DNA of 64,000 nucleotides, taken from Chitinophagaceae bacterium. Lineage in GTDB: Bacteria; Bacteroidota; Bacteroidia; Chitinophagales; Chitinophagaceae. How positions within the stretch are numbered: position 1 is the first letter of the stretch; each line of letters starts with the position of its first letter. This document shows, in pieces, positions 34,985 to 45,200 of this stretch. The position numbers and the translations under genes were made by a program. Under the pieces are notes generated by a model. It saw only the letters and a program-made list of their open reading frames with translations, made no database searches and was not told the origin of the DNA. The stretch covers positions 62,001-126,000 of the forward strand of contig JAFKGQ010000011.1 of assembly GCA_017307755.1 (NCBI GenBank). Direction: 5' to 3'.

Positions 34985-35377
34985 TCAGAACCCCCTGATT
35001 GTCTTGCTGATAACATCAGCTTCCTGTTGACGGAAATTGGTAGACGAATACTTCGTACGCAATATATACCACCTGCCGTCGAACTTTTTGTCGGCCCGCT
35101 TTACACTGTATGTGGAAAAATTCGCCTCGTCACCGTCATTACCCCTTTTTAGGACAGATAAGGCGGAGTCCAGATAGACCAGCTGCTTCCTGCCCACAAA
35201 CTCCACCGTGTCATATACCTCTTCCATCATCACCTGCTGATCACGAAAAATTAATAAATAAGCGTTCCCGGACGACTCAAAACTGATCGGCCATTTACCG
35301 CCCCGTATCTCAACAGAATTGGTCGGCCCCATCTTGGCAAAAGGAAGAAGAAATAAACTTAGAAGTAGCTTTTTCAT
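34985..35377 (-). CDS. Secreted protein of unknown function, tandem paralogue B
   Basis: A 130-residue protein with an N-terminal hydrophobic leader (MKKLLLSLFLLPFAKM) but no clear Ala-x-Ala cleavage site. It aligns by eye with the neighbouring 34419-34883 protein: GGKWPISFE, YLLIFRDQQ, LVYLDSALSVL, NDGDEANFSTYSVKRADKK, YILRTKY and EADVISKTIRGF. It is about 24 residues shorter. Both genes are on the minus strand, 101 bp apart. The pair probably forms a small beta-barrel or sandwich domain in the periplasm. Function unknown. Confidence 0.75.
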   Translation of the reverse strand: MKKLLLSLFLLPFAKMGPTNSVEIRGGKWPISFESSGNAYLLIFRDQQVMMEEVYDTVEFVGRKQLVYLDSALSVLKRGNDGDEANFSTYSVKRADKKFDGRWYILRTKYSSTNFRQQEADVISKTIRGF

Positions 35378-35581
35378 ATTATAATTGGATGTGCCAATAT
35401 AAAAAGAAAGATCTGAAAATGCAAGCCTCTATCCCCACACGCTCATACGCGCCGTCCCCGGTCACATATCAATACATCCCAATAATAATGCCCGATTTTA
35501 TGTCTGAAATATCCCAACTCATCGCCATATGACTATTTTCCTATAGGATAAGACGCATATGATACGCATACAATAGATTGT

Positions 35582-36517
35582 TTATTTCGCCGGCGTGATC
35601 CTGATATTCCTGTACTCAATCGGTCCATGATCCCCCTGTAAATAGATCGGGCCCGGCTCTCCCTCCCTGCTATCCAACGCCCCGCCCGTGATACCGGGTA
35701 TCTCCTGATTACAAATGACCGTCCTGCCATTCAACACCACCGTCACCATCCTCCCCACCAGGGTAATATCATACGCTTGCCATACCCCCGACCCTTTCGA
35801 TGCATTCTCGCTGGGTGACAAAAACCCATAGACACCACTAAGATGATCAAACGTGGGATGCAGATCACCCTCATCGTCCTCTATCTGTACCTCATAACGG
35901 CCCCGCAAATACACCCCGCTGTTGCTCCCCTTGGGACACCTGAACTCGATATGCAGCTTGAAATCCTTGAACTTCCCATCCGTAACAAGATTGGCCCCCG
36001 AATGCGGGCTGCGGAGAACACCACCTTCAGTCACCCATTGATTGGTCCCCAGCGCATGCCACCCCTTCAGATCACGCCCATTAAAGAGCGCCACCGGGAC
36101 ACCCCATACAGGCGCCGTCTGCCGTCGTAAGGTAGGAGCCCTGCGCCCAACCCAGGAATATTCTTTCCCGTTAGGCATTACCATGGTCCCCACTATCGAA
36201 TCCCCCGCCAGACTGCCTTCGACGGAAAGATCCCTGTTCTCCCTCTCCCATTGCGGCGGTATCGCAAAGCTGACCTTCCCATCGCTGAAATTGACCTTTG
36301 ATATAGGCCTGGCGCTGCCGCCGCCACCCACAAATCTTCCCACTAATGTATTAAAACCCGAAAGCTGAACCTCCAGCCAGGAAGGCACTTCGCGTCCATC
36401 TTGCTGCAGCGTTATATCCCAACGGCCGATGATTTTCTCAAGACTATCGGCAGGCGCGGCATGAGCCATGGTAAGAACACCTGCCCAGGCAGATAAAACA
36501 AACAATATCTTCTTCAT
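35582..36517 (-). CDS. DUF1080 (3-keto-disaccharide hydrolase-like) secreted protein
   Basis: A 311-residue exported protein (signal peptide to about residue 20, AHAAP). It has a small N-terminal beta domain (about residues 25-120; GRWDITLQQDG, WVGRRAP) and a C-terminal DUF1080 concanavalin-like domain (about residues 140-308). Motifs are ALFNGRDLKGWHALG, LHIEFRCPKGSNSGVYLRG in part (SNSGVYLRGRYEVQI) and the final YLQGDHGPIEYRNIRI. Members hydrolyse 3-keto-glycosides or bind glycans. It is divergent from the GH16 gene with 41 bp between, suggesting a link to the sugar locus. Confidence 0.88.
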   Translation of the reverse strand: MKKILFVLSAWAGVLTMAHAAPADSLEKIIGRWDITLQQDGREVPSWLEVQLSGFNTLVGRFVGGGGSARPISKVNFSDGKVSFAIPPQWERENRDLSVEGSLAGDSIVGTMVMPNGKEYSWVGRRAPTLRRQTAPVWGVPVALFNGRDLKGWHALGTNQWVTEGGVLRSPHSGANLVTDGKFKDFKLHIEFRCPKGSNSGVYLRGRYEVQIEDDEGDLHPTFDHLSGVYGFLSPSENASKGSGVWQAYDITLVGRMVTVVLNGRTVICNQEIPGITGGALDSREGEPGPIYLQGDHGPIEYRNIRITPAK

Positions 36518-36523
36518 ACGTAC

Positions 36524-36555
36524 TTTGTTAAAGAGCTGAATTTACAGTAAATTTC
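36524..36555 (+). promoter_or_regulatory. Predicted promoter of the GH16 gene (TTTG-N20-TAAATTTC)
   Basis: TTTG at 36524-36527 and TAAATTTC at 36548-36555 are separated by 20 bp, the spacing of the Bacteroidota -33/-7 promoter. The -7 part has one mismatch and ends only 3 bp before the ATG, implying a leaderless message. A second -7-like TACTTTG overlaps the -33 box, so the true start is uncertain. Confidence 0.4.
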
Positions 36556-36558
36556 CAA

Positions 36559-37398
36559 ATGAAAAATCAACTGGCCATATTCCTGGCTGTATTCTTCCTC
36601 CATCCCTTCTACAACAATGCACAGCCCGCTCCCCGCCAGGATGGATATAAACTCGTTTGGTCCGATGAATTCAACACCGACGGCCCACCCGATACCGCCA
36701 ATTGGGATTATGAACGAGGTTTCGTACGCAACGAAGAACTACAATGGTACCAGCAGGAAAATGCCGCCTGCATCGACGGGCGGCTCGTCATCGCTGTAAG
36801 AAAGGAACAAAAACCCAATCCCCTCTATATAGCCGGCGCTACTGACTGGCGCAGAAAAAGACCCGACATCACTTATACTTCCGCCTGTCTTATCACAAAA
36901 GGCAAACATGCCTGGAAATACGGCCGCTTCGAGATGAAAGGACGCATCGACATCAGCAACGGGCTCTGGCCCGCCTGGTGGACGCTGGGTGTCGACAAAC
37001 CCTGGCCCGCCAACGGAGAGATCGATATAATGGAATATTATAAAAAACACCTGCTTGCCAACATCGCCTGTCTCGGCCCCCGCAAAAAAGCCTGGTGGTA
37101 TAGCCATAAGTTCAACACGGACTCCCTGGGCGCAACAGCATGGGCCAGCCGGTTCCACACATGGCGCATGGACTGGACAAAAGACTACATCACCCTCTAC
37201 ATCGACGACCAACTGCTCAATAAGGTTCCGATGGACTCGCTCACCAACAGGGACAGCAGCGGCTTTAACCCTTTTACACAACCCCACTACATGCTGCTGA
37301 ACCTGGCCGTTGGAGGCAACAGCGGCGGCGACCCTTCGGGTACAAGCTTCCCCCGAAAATTCGAGATCGACTACATAAGAGTGTATAAGAAGGAATGA
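36559..37398 (+). CDS. Glycoside hydrolase family 16 (beta-glucanase/laminarinase type)
   Basis: A 279-residue secreted endo-glycosidase (signal peptide to about residue 21, NNAQ). It begins LVWSDEFNTDGPPDTANW, usual for GH16. The active-site motif is NGEIDIMEYY with nucleophile Glu154 and acid/base Glu159; the extra residue (ExDxxE) is the laminarinase/agarase-type pattern. It closes with FEIDYIRVYKK. It probably cuts beta-1,3- or mixed-linkage glucan. It faces the end of the fructan operon tail to tail, 7 bp away, but has no fructan-related activity, so it may be an unrelated neighbour. Confidence 0.9.
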   Translation: MKNQLAIFLAVFFLHPFYNNAQPAPRQDGYKLVWSDEFNTDGPPDTANWDYERGFVRNEELQWYQQENAACIDGRLVIAVRKEQKPNPLYIAGATDWRRKRPDITYTSACLITKGKHAWKYGRFEMKGRIDISNGLWPAWWTLGVDKPWPANGEIDIMEYYKKHLLANIACLGPRKKAWWYSHKFNTDSLGATAWASRFHTWRMDWTKDYITLYIDDQLLNKVPMDSLTNRDSSGFNPFTQPHYMLLNLAVGGNSGGDPSGTSFPRKFEIDYIRVYKKE

Positions 37399-37405
37399 CA
37401 GCCCC

Positions 37406-38914
37406 CTACCAGATCCCCTTTAGCTTCGTCACCCGCAAGGTCCGCATGACCACTCCATCTTCACCTACCACCTCTATTTTATTATACGGCTTCGACGGGA
37501 ACACCAGCTCCGACATGACGGTAAGCCCTCCGTCGGCAAATAATTCCAGCGAAGCCACATCCACCACCAATGCCAATGACAGCGTCTTCGACTGGCTGAT
37601 CCTCGGCGCGGTATGACGCCCCGCAAAACCCTTATGAAAATCTTCCCTCCCCGCCCCTCGCCTGTCCACATACCACTCCTTGTCAAATCCTATTACGACA
37701 CGCTCCCCGGCATCATTGGACAAGACGACCTTAAAAGAACCCACAACCCCCGTCTCCAGCCGCAGCTCAAAAGGCGCCTGAATACGAACGCTATCTTTAA
37801 AACCCTTCCACCCCTCCTCCAATATCCCCAACTCCTTCACAGGCTTTGTGACCAAAAAGTATCTTCCATTCACTTTGTCGATGCCAAGCTCCCTGGGCAG
37901 AGTATTCCCACTCCGCCAGACTTCCGTAGGGACAGAACCGGCATATTCCCCATTCGCCATCCATCCGATAAAAATTCTGCGATTGCCCGTATTGCTCCAG
38001 GTGACCCCCGCATAATCATCCCTGCCATGATCCACCCATTTTATCTCTTTATCATCCGGGATAAAGACATGCCCGTCAAACTTGCCGGTGAAATACTGAG
38101 TCCCATTCCCGCCATTGGGACCTCCCCACCCGATGCTGACGGACAACACCCATACGCTATCCCGGCCACCGGAAGACAAACCACCGGCTCGTACCGGCAG
38201 CGCAAAAAGATCGGGACACTCCCACACACCGCCATGCGAACCCAACCCAACCCCAAACTCGCTTTCTTTTGTCCACGCCTTGAGATCAGACGAGGAATAG
38301 AAAATGATCCTGTCCTGGGCCGCCAACGTCAATATCCACCTCCTCGTCGGCGCATACCACATGACGTTGGGATCACGAAAATCCCTCACCCCGGGGTTCT
38401 TAATAACAGGATTCCCCCCATATTTTGTCCATGTCTTGCCCTCATCCAGACTATACGCAATACTTTGACTCTCTACATCCACACGCCGCGCCCTCTCCCG
38501 GGCCGTATCATGATGGGTAAAAATGGCTACCAGCGGCACTTTACCGCCAACGCCAAACCCCGAAGTATTCTCCTTATCCACGACAGCGCTGCCCGAAAAA
38601 ATATACCCCAGACTATCAGGGTACAAGGCTATCGGCTCCCGCTTCCAATGTATGAGGTCCCTGCTGATGGCATGGCCCCAGTGCATGGGGCCCCAGTTGG
38701 ACGCACCCGGATAATGCTGAAAAAATAAGTGATACACGCCGTTGTAGTACACCAGCCCGTTGGGATCGTTCATCCAATGCGCACCGGGCGTAAAATGTAT
38801 CTGCGGCCGGTACGGCTCCTTTATAGGGTCCTCGTCTTTTTGTGCCAAAAGCGTTTTGTCTGCCGACAGGATCAACGTCGCACAGATGATAAGCATCGAT
38901 GTTTTTCTTTTCAT
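37406..38914 (-). CDS. Glycoside hydrolase family 32 (fructan hydrolase: levanase/inulinase/invertase type)
   Basis: A 502-residue exported enzyme. The five-bladed propeller has the three GH32 catalytic motifs: WMNDPNG (nucleophile Asp50), FRDPNVMW (transition-state Asp) and WECPDLF (acid/base Glu). A C-terminal beta-sandwich follows. It hydrolyses beta-fructosyl linkages and releases fructose. The upstream TTG at 38941 would add nine residues; the ATG at 38914 gives a proper signal peptide. It is the last gene of the six-gene fructan operon. No lipobox is seen, so it is likely periplasmic or secreted. Confidence 0.93.
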   Translation of the reverse strand: MKRKTSMLIICATLILSADKTLLAQKDEDPIKEPYRPQIHFTPGAHWMNDPNGLVYYNGVYHLFFQHYPGASNWGPMHWGHAISRDLIHWKREPIALYPDSLGYIFSGSAVVDKENTSGFGVGGKVPLVAIFTHHDTARERARRVDVESQSIAYSLDEGKTWTKYGGNPVIKNPGVRDFRDPNVMWYAPTRRWILTLAAQDRIIFYSSSDLKAWTKESEFGVGLGSHGGVWECPDLFALPVRAGGLSSGGRDSVWVLSVSIGWGGPNGGNGTQYFTGKFDGHVFIPDDKEIKWVDHGRDDYAGVTWSNTGNRRIFIGWMANGEYAGSVPTEVWRSGNTLPRELGIDKVNGRYFLVTKPVKELGILEEGWKGFKDSVRIQAPFELRLETGVVGSFKVVLSNDAGERVVIGFDKEWYVDRRGAGREDFHKGFAGRHTAPRISQSKTLSLALVVDVASLELFADGGLTVMSELVFPSKPYNKIEVVGEDGVVMRTLRVTKLKGIW

Positions 38915-38944
38915 AAATATTTTTTTAAAACTATCTCCCAATGG

Positions 38945-40519
38945 TTAATGATCATTCGCTCCCGGCGCCCCATACCAATACACGGTGGCAGCCGCATCGA
39001 TGATACCGCCCTTCCAGCTAAGCATTTCCAGGTCATACCTGAAAGCCCTCCGAAAAGGCACTCCATCCAGGTTGCGCGTCCTGGTAAATGTATTGTGACC
39101 GGCAGAACTCTCATTGTCCGCCCTTGGCGCATTGGCAAAAGGCGTCTGATAGATGACCACCGGCGCCCAGGAAGTATTGTAATAATCCTCCAGCCCCGTA
39201 CCAAACTCGGAAGGAAAGACGTCGTCGTCCACCCATACTTTCGCATCCCCTTCACCATACCATGCATCCATATGGTTGTACACGGCCAGTGTGTTGCCCA
39301 GATAAATACCTCTACCCCGGATATGGACAAAATTCCATTCGATGGCCCCTGGGCTATCCCACTTCACATCTTTTATATTCTCTTCATACTTATACGTAGT
39401 GTGAAAGTACATGGAGCTGCTGTCCCATTTCCATGGGCCCGTCCTTACCGCCACAGACACATCGAGCTTAATCCCCGATCCATTCACAATACTGACCCTC
39501 GCATTCCTGCGATAAGGCATCACCCATCTGCTGATGACCTTGCCTCCCTCGCTTAGCTCCCTGTACCAGCTCCTGATGACCTTCCCGCCATAACCGCTGC
39601 CCGAAAAATCTCCCACAGGACACCAGACGGTCCGCTGCCCGTCAAAATCTATCCGAAGGATCACCGATCGCAGCAGCCTCCCCATATCTTCTTTATCAGG
39701 AACCTTTCCCTCCTTATCAGACACCTTCACCTCCAGACGCATCTCCCTGACCGCAGCAGGTCCACCCGGGAGATCCAGGGACACACGAGCCCCTACCCCG
39801 ACAGACGAACGTTTGGAGATTACCCTTCCCCCTTTATACACCGGCGGATGCCACAACACGGACTCCGCACTGTCAATAAACATCCTAAACACCGCAAGAT
39901 CAGACAAACAAAAAGTCCTCACCCTCGCCCCCGCCTCATAGGTCCTATAATTGATCTGATAATAATGAGCAGCCTTGAGACTGGCGCTATCAGTAAATTC
40001 ATAGGTGATCTTGCAATGCTTCCGGTAAGGAAGAGGTAAATACAAGGTGTTACCCCCCTTGCCTTCGGGTTCATAGCTGGAATGTGGCTGTAGCAACCCC
40101 GGCCCCAATCCCCATCTCCCTTTCATCAGGTCATATGCGGGTATCTCGAACGCCGGCTCCGGAAGATTGTCAAAATAAAAGCGCAGCTTCCCATTCTTTA
40201 TGACGGTCGTCAGCCAAAAACGCACGACAACCCCCGGCCCATCCGCATCCATCATCACATACTCATCATGCCCCCCTCGCTCCTCCTTCCGGATGAACTG
40301 ATTAAAATCTCCGTTGGCAAACCAACCCGGTTGATCGACAGCAATTGACCGCCTGTCATAGCTGCTGGCCTGCCGCTCGACATATGCCACCCGGGGCCAG
40401 CTCGCCACCGGCTCAAAGGAAATCATCTCTTTTAGCAACGACCCCAGCGTAATACTGTCTTGTGCAGCACCGGATAACCCTGCCAACACCCCTACGAAAA
40501 GCAACATCTTTATTTTCAT
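38945..40519 (-). CDS. Glycoside hydrolase family 172 (DUF2961) protein
   Basis: A 524-residue exported protein (signal peptide to about residue 20, SGAAQ). It consists of the DUF2961/GH172 double jelly roll: ISFEPVASWPRVAYV near the N-terminus, MMDADGPGVVVRFWLTT, and the acidic motif DDDVFPSEFGTGLEDYYN that carries probable catalytic acids. GH172 includes difructose-dianhydride and alpha-D-fructofuranosidase enzymes as well as alpha-arabinofuranosidases. Its place beside GH32, SusCD and a fructose-type sensor favours a fructose-linked substrate. The ATG at 40519 lies 2 bp after the SusD stop. Confidence 0.9.
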   Translation of the reverse strand: MKIKMLLFVGVLAGLSGAAQDSITLGSLLKEMISFEPVASWPRVAYVERQASSYDRRSIAVDQPGWFANGDFNQFIRKEERGGHDEYVMMDADGPGVVVRFWLTTVIKNGKLRFYFDNLPEPAFEIPAYDLMKGRWGLGPGLLQPHSSYEPEGKGGNTLYLPLPYRKHCKITYEFTDSASLKAAHYYQINYRTYEAGARVRTFCLSDLAVFRMFIDSAESVLWHPPVYKGGRVISKRSSVGVGARVSLDLPGGPAAVREMRLEVKVSDKEGKVPDKEDMGRLLRSVILRIDFDGQRTVWCPVGDFSGSGYGGKVIRSWYRELSEGGKVISRWVMPYRRNARVSIVNGSGIKLDVSVAVRTGPWKWDSSSMYFHTTYKYEENIKDVKWDSPGAIEWNFVHIRGRGIYLGNTLAVYNHMDAWYGEGDAKVWVDDDVFPSEFGTGLEDYYNTSWAPVVIYQTPFANAPRADNESSAGHNTFTRTRNLDGVPFRRAFRYDLEMLSWKGGIIDAAATVYWYGAPGANDH

Positions 40520-40521
40520 AT

Positions 40522-42216
40522 TCAATAGCCGGGATTTTGGTTGTACAACCCATTCGTAAACGTAATCTCCGACTGCGGGATCGGAAAATATTCATCCCTG
40601 CCCGCGGTAAATTTAGCCGTCGATAAAAATGTCCTTCTGTTCTTTTCAACAGCAATATATTCGTTCAGGGTCTGCTCTGCGATACCCCATCTCACCAGGT
40701 CGAAAAAACGCCAGCCCTCCGTGGCAAATTCCAGACGCCGCTCCCACTGCAGGGCCTTGCGGGCATACGCCTGTGTCCATCCCGCAGCCGGATACACCCC
40801 GACAAGATAATGGGAGGGAAAGGTACCGTCCAGTTTTTTAAGCCTGCCGGTACTGGCAGCCGCCCTTGTCCTGATCTCATTGATCAACGGTCGCGCCAGG
40901 TCCTGTTGTCCTAATTCGATATAGGCCTCCGCCTGCATCAGCAACACATCGTCATAACGCAACACATCCACATTCTTGGCAGACCCCATAAACGGACCCA
41001 ACTTTAAATAGGAAGGGTCCGTCGCCAGCAGTTCGCTCCGCATGGCATGAAAGTTCCCGTATACACCCGGGTCACGTACCCAGCTATTACTAAAGGGCTT
41101 TGTCGGATCATATTTATAAGGATGACCGTCGATCCCCACCGTGTGATCAAGACGTACATCCACGGTCGCCGTGTTCAGGTCGGCAATGGTATTATTATAG
41201 GTGTCAAAATTGGGCAGACCATTGACGTCCGTGGTAAAGGCATTCACAAGGTTTTGACTGGGCGCATGAAAACCGCAGCACCCATATTGAGGCGCCCCAT
41301 GGGGATAGTTCAACCCATCTTCAAAGTCCAGTCGGCCCGTGGTAGTACCATCATTAATGGAAAATTGTATCGCAAAGATGGATTCCGGTCCATTCTCCGT
41401 CGAGGCCAGAAAATTATCCGCGATGTCAGGGCTCAGGGAATATTTCCCCGACCCAATAACCGCCTGCGTCAGATCAACCACTTCCTGCATCCTGTTCAGG
41501 TTGATGCCCGCTACCTTATGCTTATCATCCTGCTCATAGGCCTGGTACAACCGCAGCCTTGCCAGGTAGGCCTCCGCAGCCAGCTTATTCGCTCTCCCCC
41601 GCTCAGGCTGGGAATCCGGAAGATTGTCGACGGCATATTTAAAGTCATCCCCGATCTTATTCCAGGAAGCATCATTGCTCATGGTATTGGACACCTTCAG
41701 GATATCCTCCGCAGTAGCGGTTTCATCAAAGAGCGGTATGTTCTTGTACAGGATCTTCATGGTAAAATAGCTATGAGCCCGCAGGAACTTCAACTCCGCC
41801 AACCTCGTCTTTTTTTGGGGATAGCTGGCATCCGGCAACGCATTCACCGCACGCAGCGCCACATTGGCCCTGGAGATGGACTTGAACAAGTTCTTCCAGG
41901 TGCGCGGCAGAAAACCGATGCCGTCCATGGTCGCCGTCACCAGGTTATAATGTTCCATTTTATCTACCTCATCCAGATCACCGGTACCCCCACCCCCTTT
42001 GTAAGCATCGTCGGAGCGAACACTCCCATAAGCCCATTTGCTGTAAATGGGACCGATCATATCTCCGTTGCCAATGGCTGAATAGGCGGCGGTAACCAGC
42101 CCCTCCACAGCATCGGGCGACTGTAGATCAGAAGGGTTCAATACACCCGTTGGTTTATAATCCAGCACCTTGCTGCACGAACAAAACACAAATAATAGAA
42201 CGACAATATTTTTCAT
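40522..42216 (-). CDS. SusD/RagB-family lipoprotein of the fructan locus
   Basis: A 564-residue surface glycan-binding lipoprotein with a lipobox around Cys12/Cys14 (FVFCSCSK). The SusD fold is shown by LNPSDLQSPDAVEGLVTAAYS in part (PDAVEGLVTAAY), LAELKFLRAHSYFTMK, LLMQAEAYIELGQ with LINEIRTRA, and the closing LQWERRLEFATEGWRFFDLVRWG. It forms the lid of the SusC channel and would capture fructan oligomers. It lies 18 bp after susC. Confidence 0.93.
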   Translation of the reverse strand: MKNIVVLLFVFCSCSKVLDYKPTGVLNPSDLQSPDAVEGLVTAAYSAIGNGDMIGPIYSKWAYGSVRSDDAYKGGGGTGDLDEVDKMEHYNLVTATMDGIGFLPRTWKNLFKSISRANVALRAVNALPDASYPQKKTRLAELKFLRAHSYFTMKILYKNIPLFDETATAEDILKVSNTMSNDASWNKIGDDFKYAVDNLPDSQPERGRANKLAAEAYLARLRLYQAYEQDDKHKVAGINLNRMQEVVDLTQAVIGSGKYSLSPDIADNFLASTENGPESIFAIQFSINDGTTTGRLDFEDGLNYPHGAPQYGCCGFHAPSQNLVNAFTTDVNGLPNFDTYNNTIADLNTATVDVRLDHTVGIDGHPYKYDPTKPFSNSWVRDPGVYGNFHAMRSELLATDPSYLKLGPFMGSAKNVDVLRYDDVLLMQAEAYIELGQQDLARPLINEIRTRAAASTGRLKKLDGTFPSHYLVGVYPAAGWTQAYARKALQWERRLEFATEGWRFFDLVRWGIAEQTLNEYIAVEKNRRTFLSTAKFTAGRDEYFPIPQSEITFTNGLYNQNPGY

Positions 42217-42234
42217 AAAATCTTATTAAAATCA

Positions 42235-45200
42235 TTAAAATGAAGCATTGATCCCCAACGTAAAGGTCTTCGGAATAGGCACAGGCCCGATGTCGATCCT
42301 CTCCGGATCAGGGCTCGTATAGCTCTTGCTTTTCAGCAGGAAGAGGTTCTCGGCCATGGCGTAGAATCTTAACCTTGAAAAGATGGATTTCGACACCAGA
42401 CTGTATCCCAGTTGTATGTTCCTCAACTTGAAATAGGAAGTGCTGACCATGAAATAATCGGAGGTCTGGAATTCGTGGTTGTTATCCTGGAGGGTCAATG
42501 CCGGTGTCCTCGTATTGGTATGTGTCGGGGTCCATCCATTAAAGACACCCGGTCCCACATTCTCCCTGCTCTTCATCAGGTTGTTGTAATTGGAGTAAAA
42601 GTCAAAGCCTTTCCTGCCGGCTACGCCGGAGCCAAAGATGGAAAGATCGAACTTCTTATAGGTCATATCGATCCGTACGCCGTACTCGAGCGCGGGCAGC
42701 GTGGTGCCGATCCAGGTCCTGTCCAGGTCATTGATCTGTCCGTCATGGTTGACGTCGACATAACGTATCCTGCCGGGCCCTGCTCCCACCTGCGTCGGAG
42801 CCTTGTCCACCTCATCCTGCGACTGAAAAAGACCGGCAGTCTTATATCCAAAAATGTCAAATTGCGAATGACCGATGATGGTGCTCACCACGTTGCCGGG
42901 ATAAGCAGGCCGTACATTCTCAGGCAAAGAAGTGATCTTATCCCGGAAATGGGAGAAGTTCAGTCGTACATCATATTTGAAGTCCCCGATCTTTTCCCCC
43001 TGGTAGCCGATGGAAAACTCCCAACCCTTATTGCTTTTCGAAGCGCCGTTCACCGCCTTGGACTGACCTTCTCCAAGAGCAGAAGCAACGGGCGGCGTGA
43101 TGAGGATCCCCGTGGTCTTCCTGGAAAAATAATCAAAAGAGCCGTAGATCCTGTTTTGCCAAATGGTAAAATCCACCCCCGTGTTGACCTCATCCGTGGT
43201 TTCCCATTTCAGGGCCGGGTTGGCCGCCTGCGTTTGAACAAACCCGGAAGGGAGACTGCCGGTGTTGGCGCCCGACAGAGAATAGGCAGTACCGACGTTC
43301 ATGTATGTCTCCCAGAACCCTGGCGTCAGGTCGCCTTGTGAAGTGCCATACCTGGGTCTGTAGATAAGAAATCGGGCCAGATCGCCTATCTGCTGATTTC
43401 CCACACGACCGACGCCGGCGCGTAGCTTCAATTCGGAAAAGAATTTCGAACGCTTCATGAACGCCTCTTTATCGATCCTCCAGCCCACCGAGGCAGCCGG
43501 AAAGATACCGTACTGGTTGTCCGATCCAAATCGGGATGAGCCGTCGCGCCGGACGGTGAGGGCCGCCAGATATTTGTCGGAAAAACTATAGTCCAGCCGT
43601 CCAAACTGCGAAAAAAGCCTGTTGCCGGTGGACCCGCCCGTAACAGTGGTCTTACCCGAGGCCGCATCCAAGGTAAAATAGTCTTCCGTCTGCAACGCAA
43701 ACCCTTCTTTCTTGGTCGTCTGGTAATCCATGTCTGTCTTGATATACTCCGTACCCACAAGGAACTTGAAACGATGGTCATCATTGAGGTTCCAGTCATA
43801 CCGCAGCGTATTGGAAAAGGTAAGGCTCAGATAATGGTTCTGGTCGTATAAAAGGCTGTTTGTAGTACGGCTCAACGCCCCTTCCGTAAAGGTGGGCGAG
43901 ATGACCTTATTTAAATAACGGGCATCATCCGCCCCGATATTTGACTTGAAGTAAAGATTTTTGATAGGCTGGATCTCGACGAATATGTTCCCAAACGAGC
44001 TGAGCCGGTTGGCATTATTCCATTTAGCCAAATCCTGCATATGCAGGGGATTGTTCCTGTCGGAATAGCCCGCGCCCAGTTCGCCCGCATAGGTCTTCCC
44101 ATCTTTTTGGAACACGGGTATCGTAGGCGCCAGGGTCACCGCTAAAAAGGTAGTGGCGGCTCCGCCAAGGTCATTCGTGGTCAACGTCTCATCTGAACTG
44201 GCGACACGCAGGTTAAGACCAAAAGTCACCTTATTGTCAAATGCATGCGTGATGGCATTGATGCTGCCGCCATAACGTCTGTACCCGGTGAACCGCAGCA
44301 TGCCCGTATTCCTCAGATAACCCAGGTTCATTTCCAGCGAAGAATTCTTATTGCCCGCCGACACCGTAAGACTGGTGTTGGTGACGATCCCCCGTTTGTA
44401 CATGACCTCCTGCCAGTTCGTATTGCCCGCGGGTGTATTCGGGTCGCCGCCGACAAAGGGTTTGACGGTAACGTTGTTCAACACGGGATGGTCGTAATCA
44501 TTGTTCCAATCGAATCCATAAATTTCACCATAGCCGGCGGTAGGGTCCTGTCTGTCATTCACGGACGCCTGCCACAAGGCCTTGCCCCTGTCCACGGAAT
44601 TCAACATCTTAAAACGCATGGACTTTTCAGACTGGACGGAGTTGAGATGGTTCAACTGGAACTGTACCTTCCCGTTGGTATTGCCGCCATTCTTCGTAGT
44701 TACGATGATAACACCGTTGGAGGCCCTGGAGCCATAAATAGATTCCGCCGAAGCGTCTTTCAACACCTGTACGGAGGCGATATTCGCCGGGTCCATGTTC
44801 TGGAATACTTCCGGCCTCGTCGTTGGTATCCCGTCGATGATATAAAGAGGATCGTTATTCCCCAGGGTATTGGCGCCGCGTATCAATATCCTGCTGTTGG
44901 ACCCATTGGGCGACCCATCTTTTTCTATATATAACCCGGGCACCCTCCCCTGCAACGCCTGCATGGTGTTGCCGGAACTGGTATTTTTCACAGGCGCCAG
45001 ATCCACTACGGCTACGGAACCGGTGAGGTCCTTTTTCCGCTGGGACGTATAACCCACTACGACGATCTCCCCGAGGTCACGTTGATCCTGCTCCAGTTGT
45101 ACACTGTAGCCGGACTGATCTCCCACGGTCAAAGAAAACATCTTCATACCCGTAAATGAAAAAACAATTTTATCTCCTTTCTTTGCCTGCAAAGACCATC

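Noticed and set aside
36559..37398. GH16 as a member of the fructan utilisation locus
   Set aside because: Opposite strand, own promoter, and GH16 enzymes act on beta-glucans or galactans rather than fructans; adjacency alone is not enough.
41047..42081. Long plus-strand frame (344 codons) opposite the fructan SusD gene
   Set aside because: It is antisense to a clear SusD protein; low-complexity basic translation; a by-product of the high-GC third codon positions.
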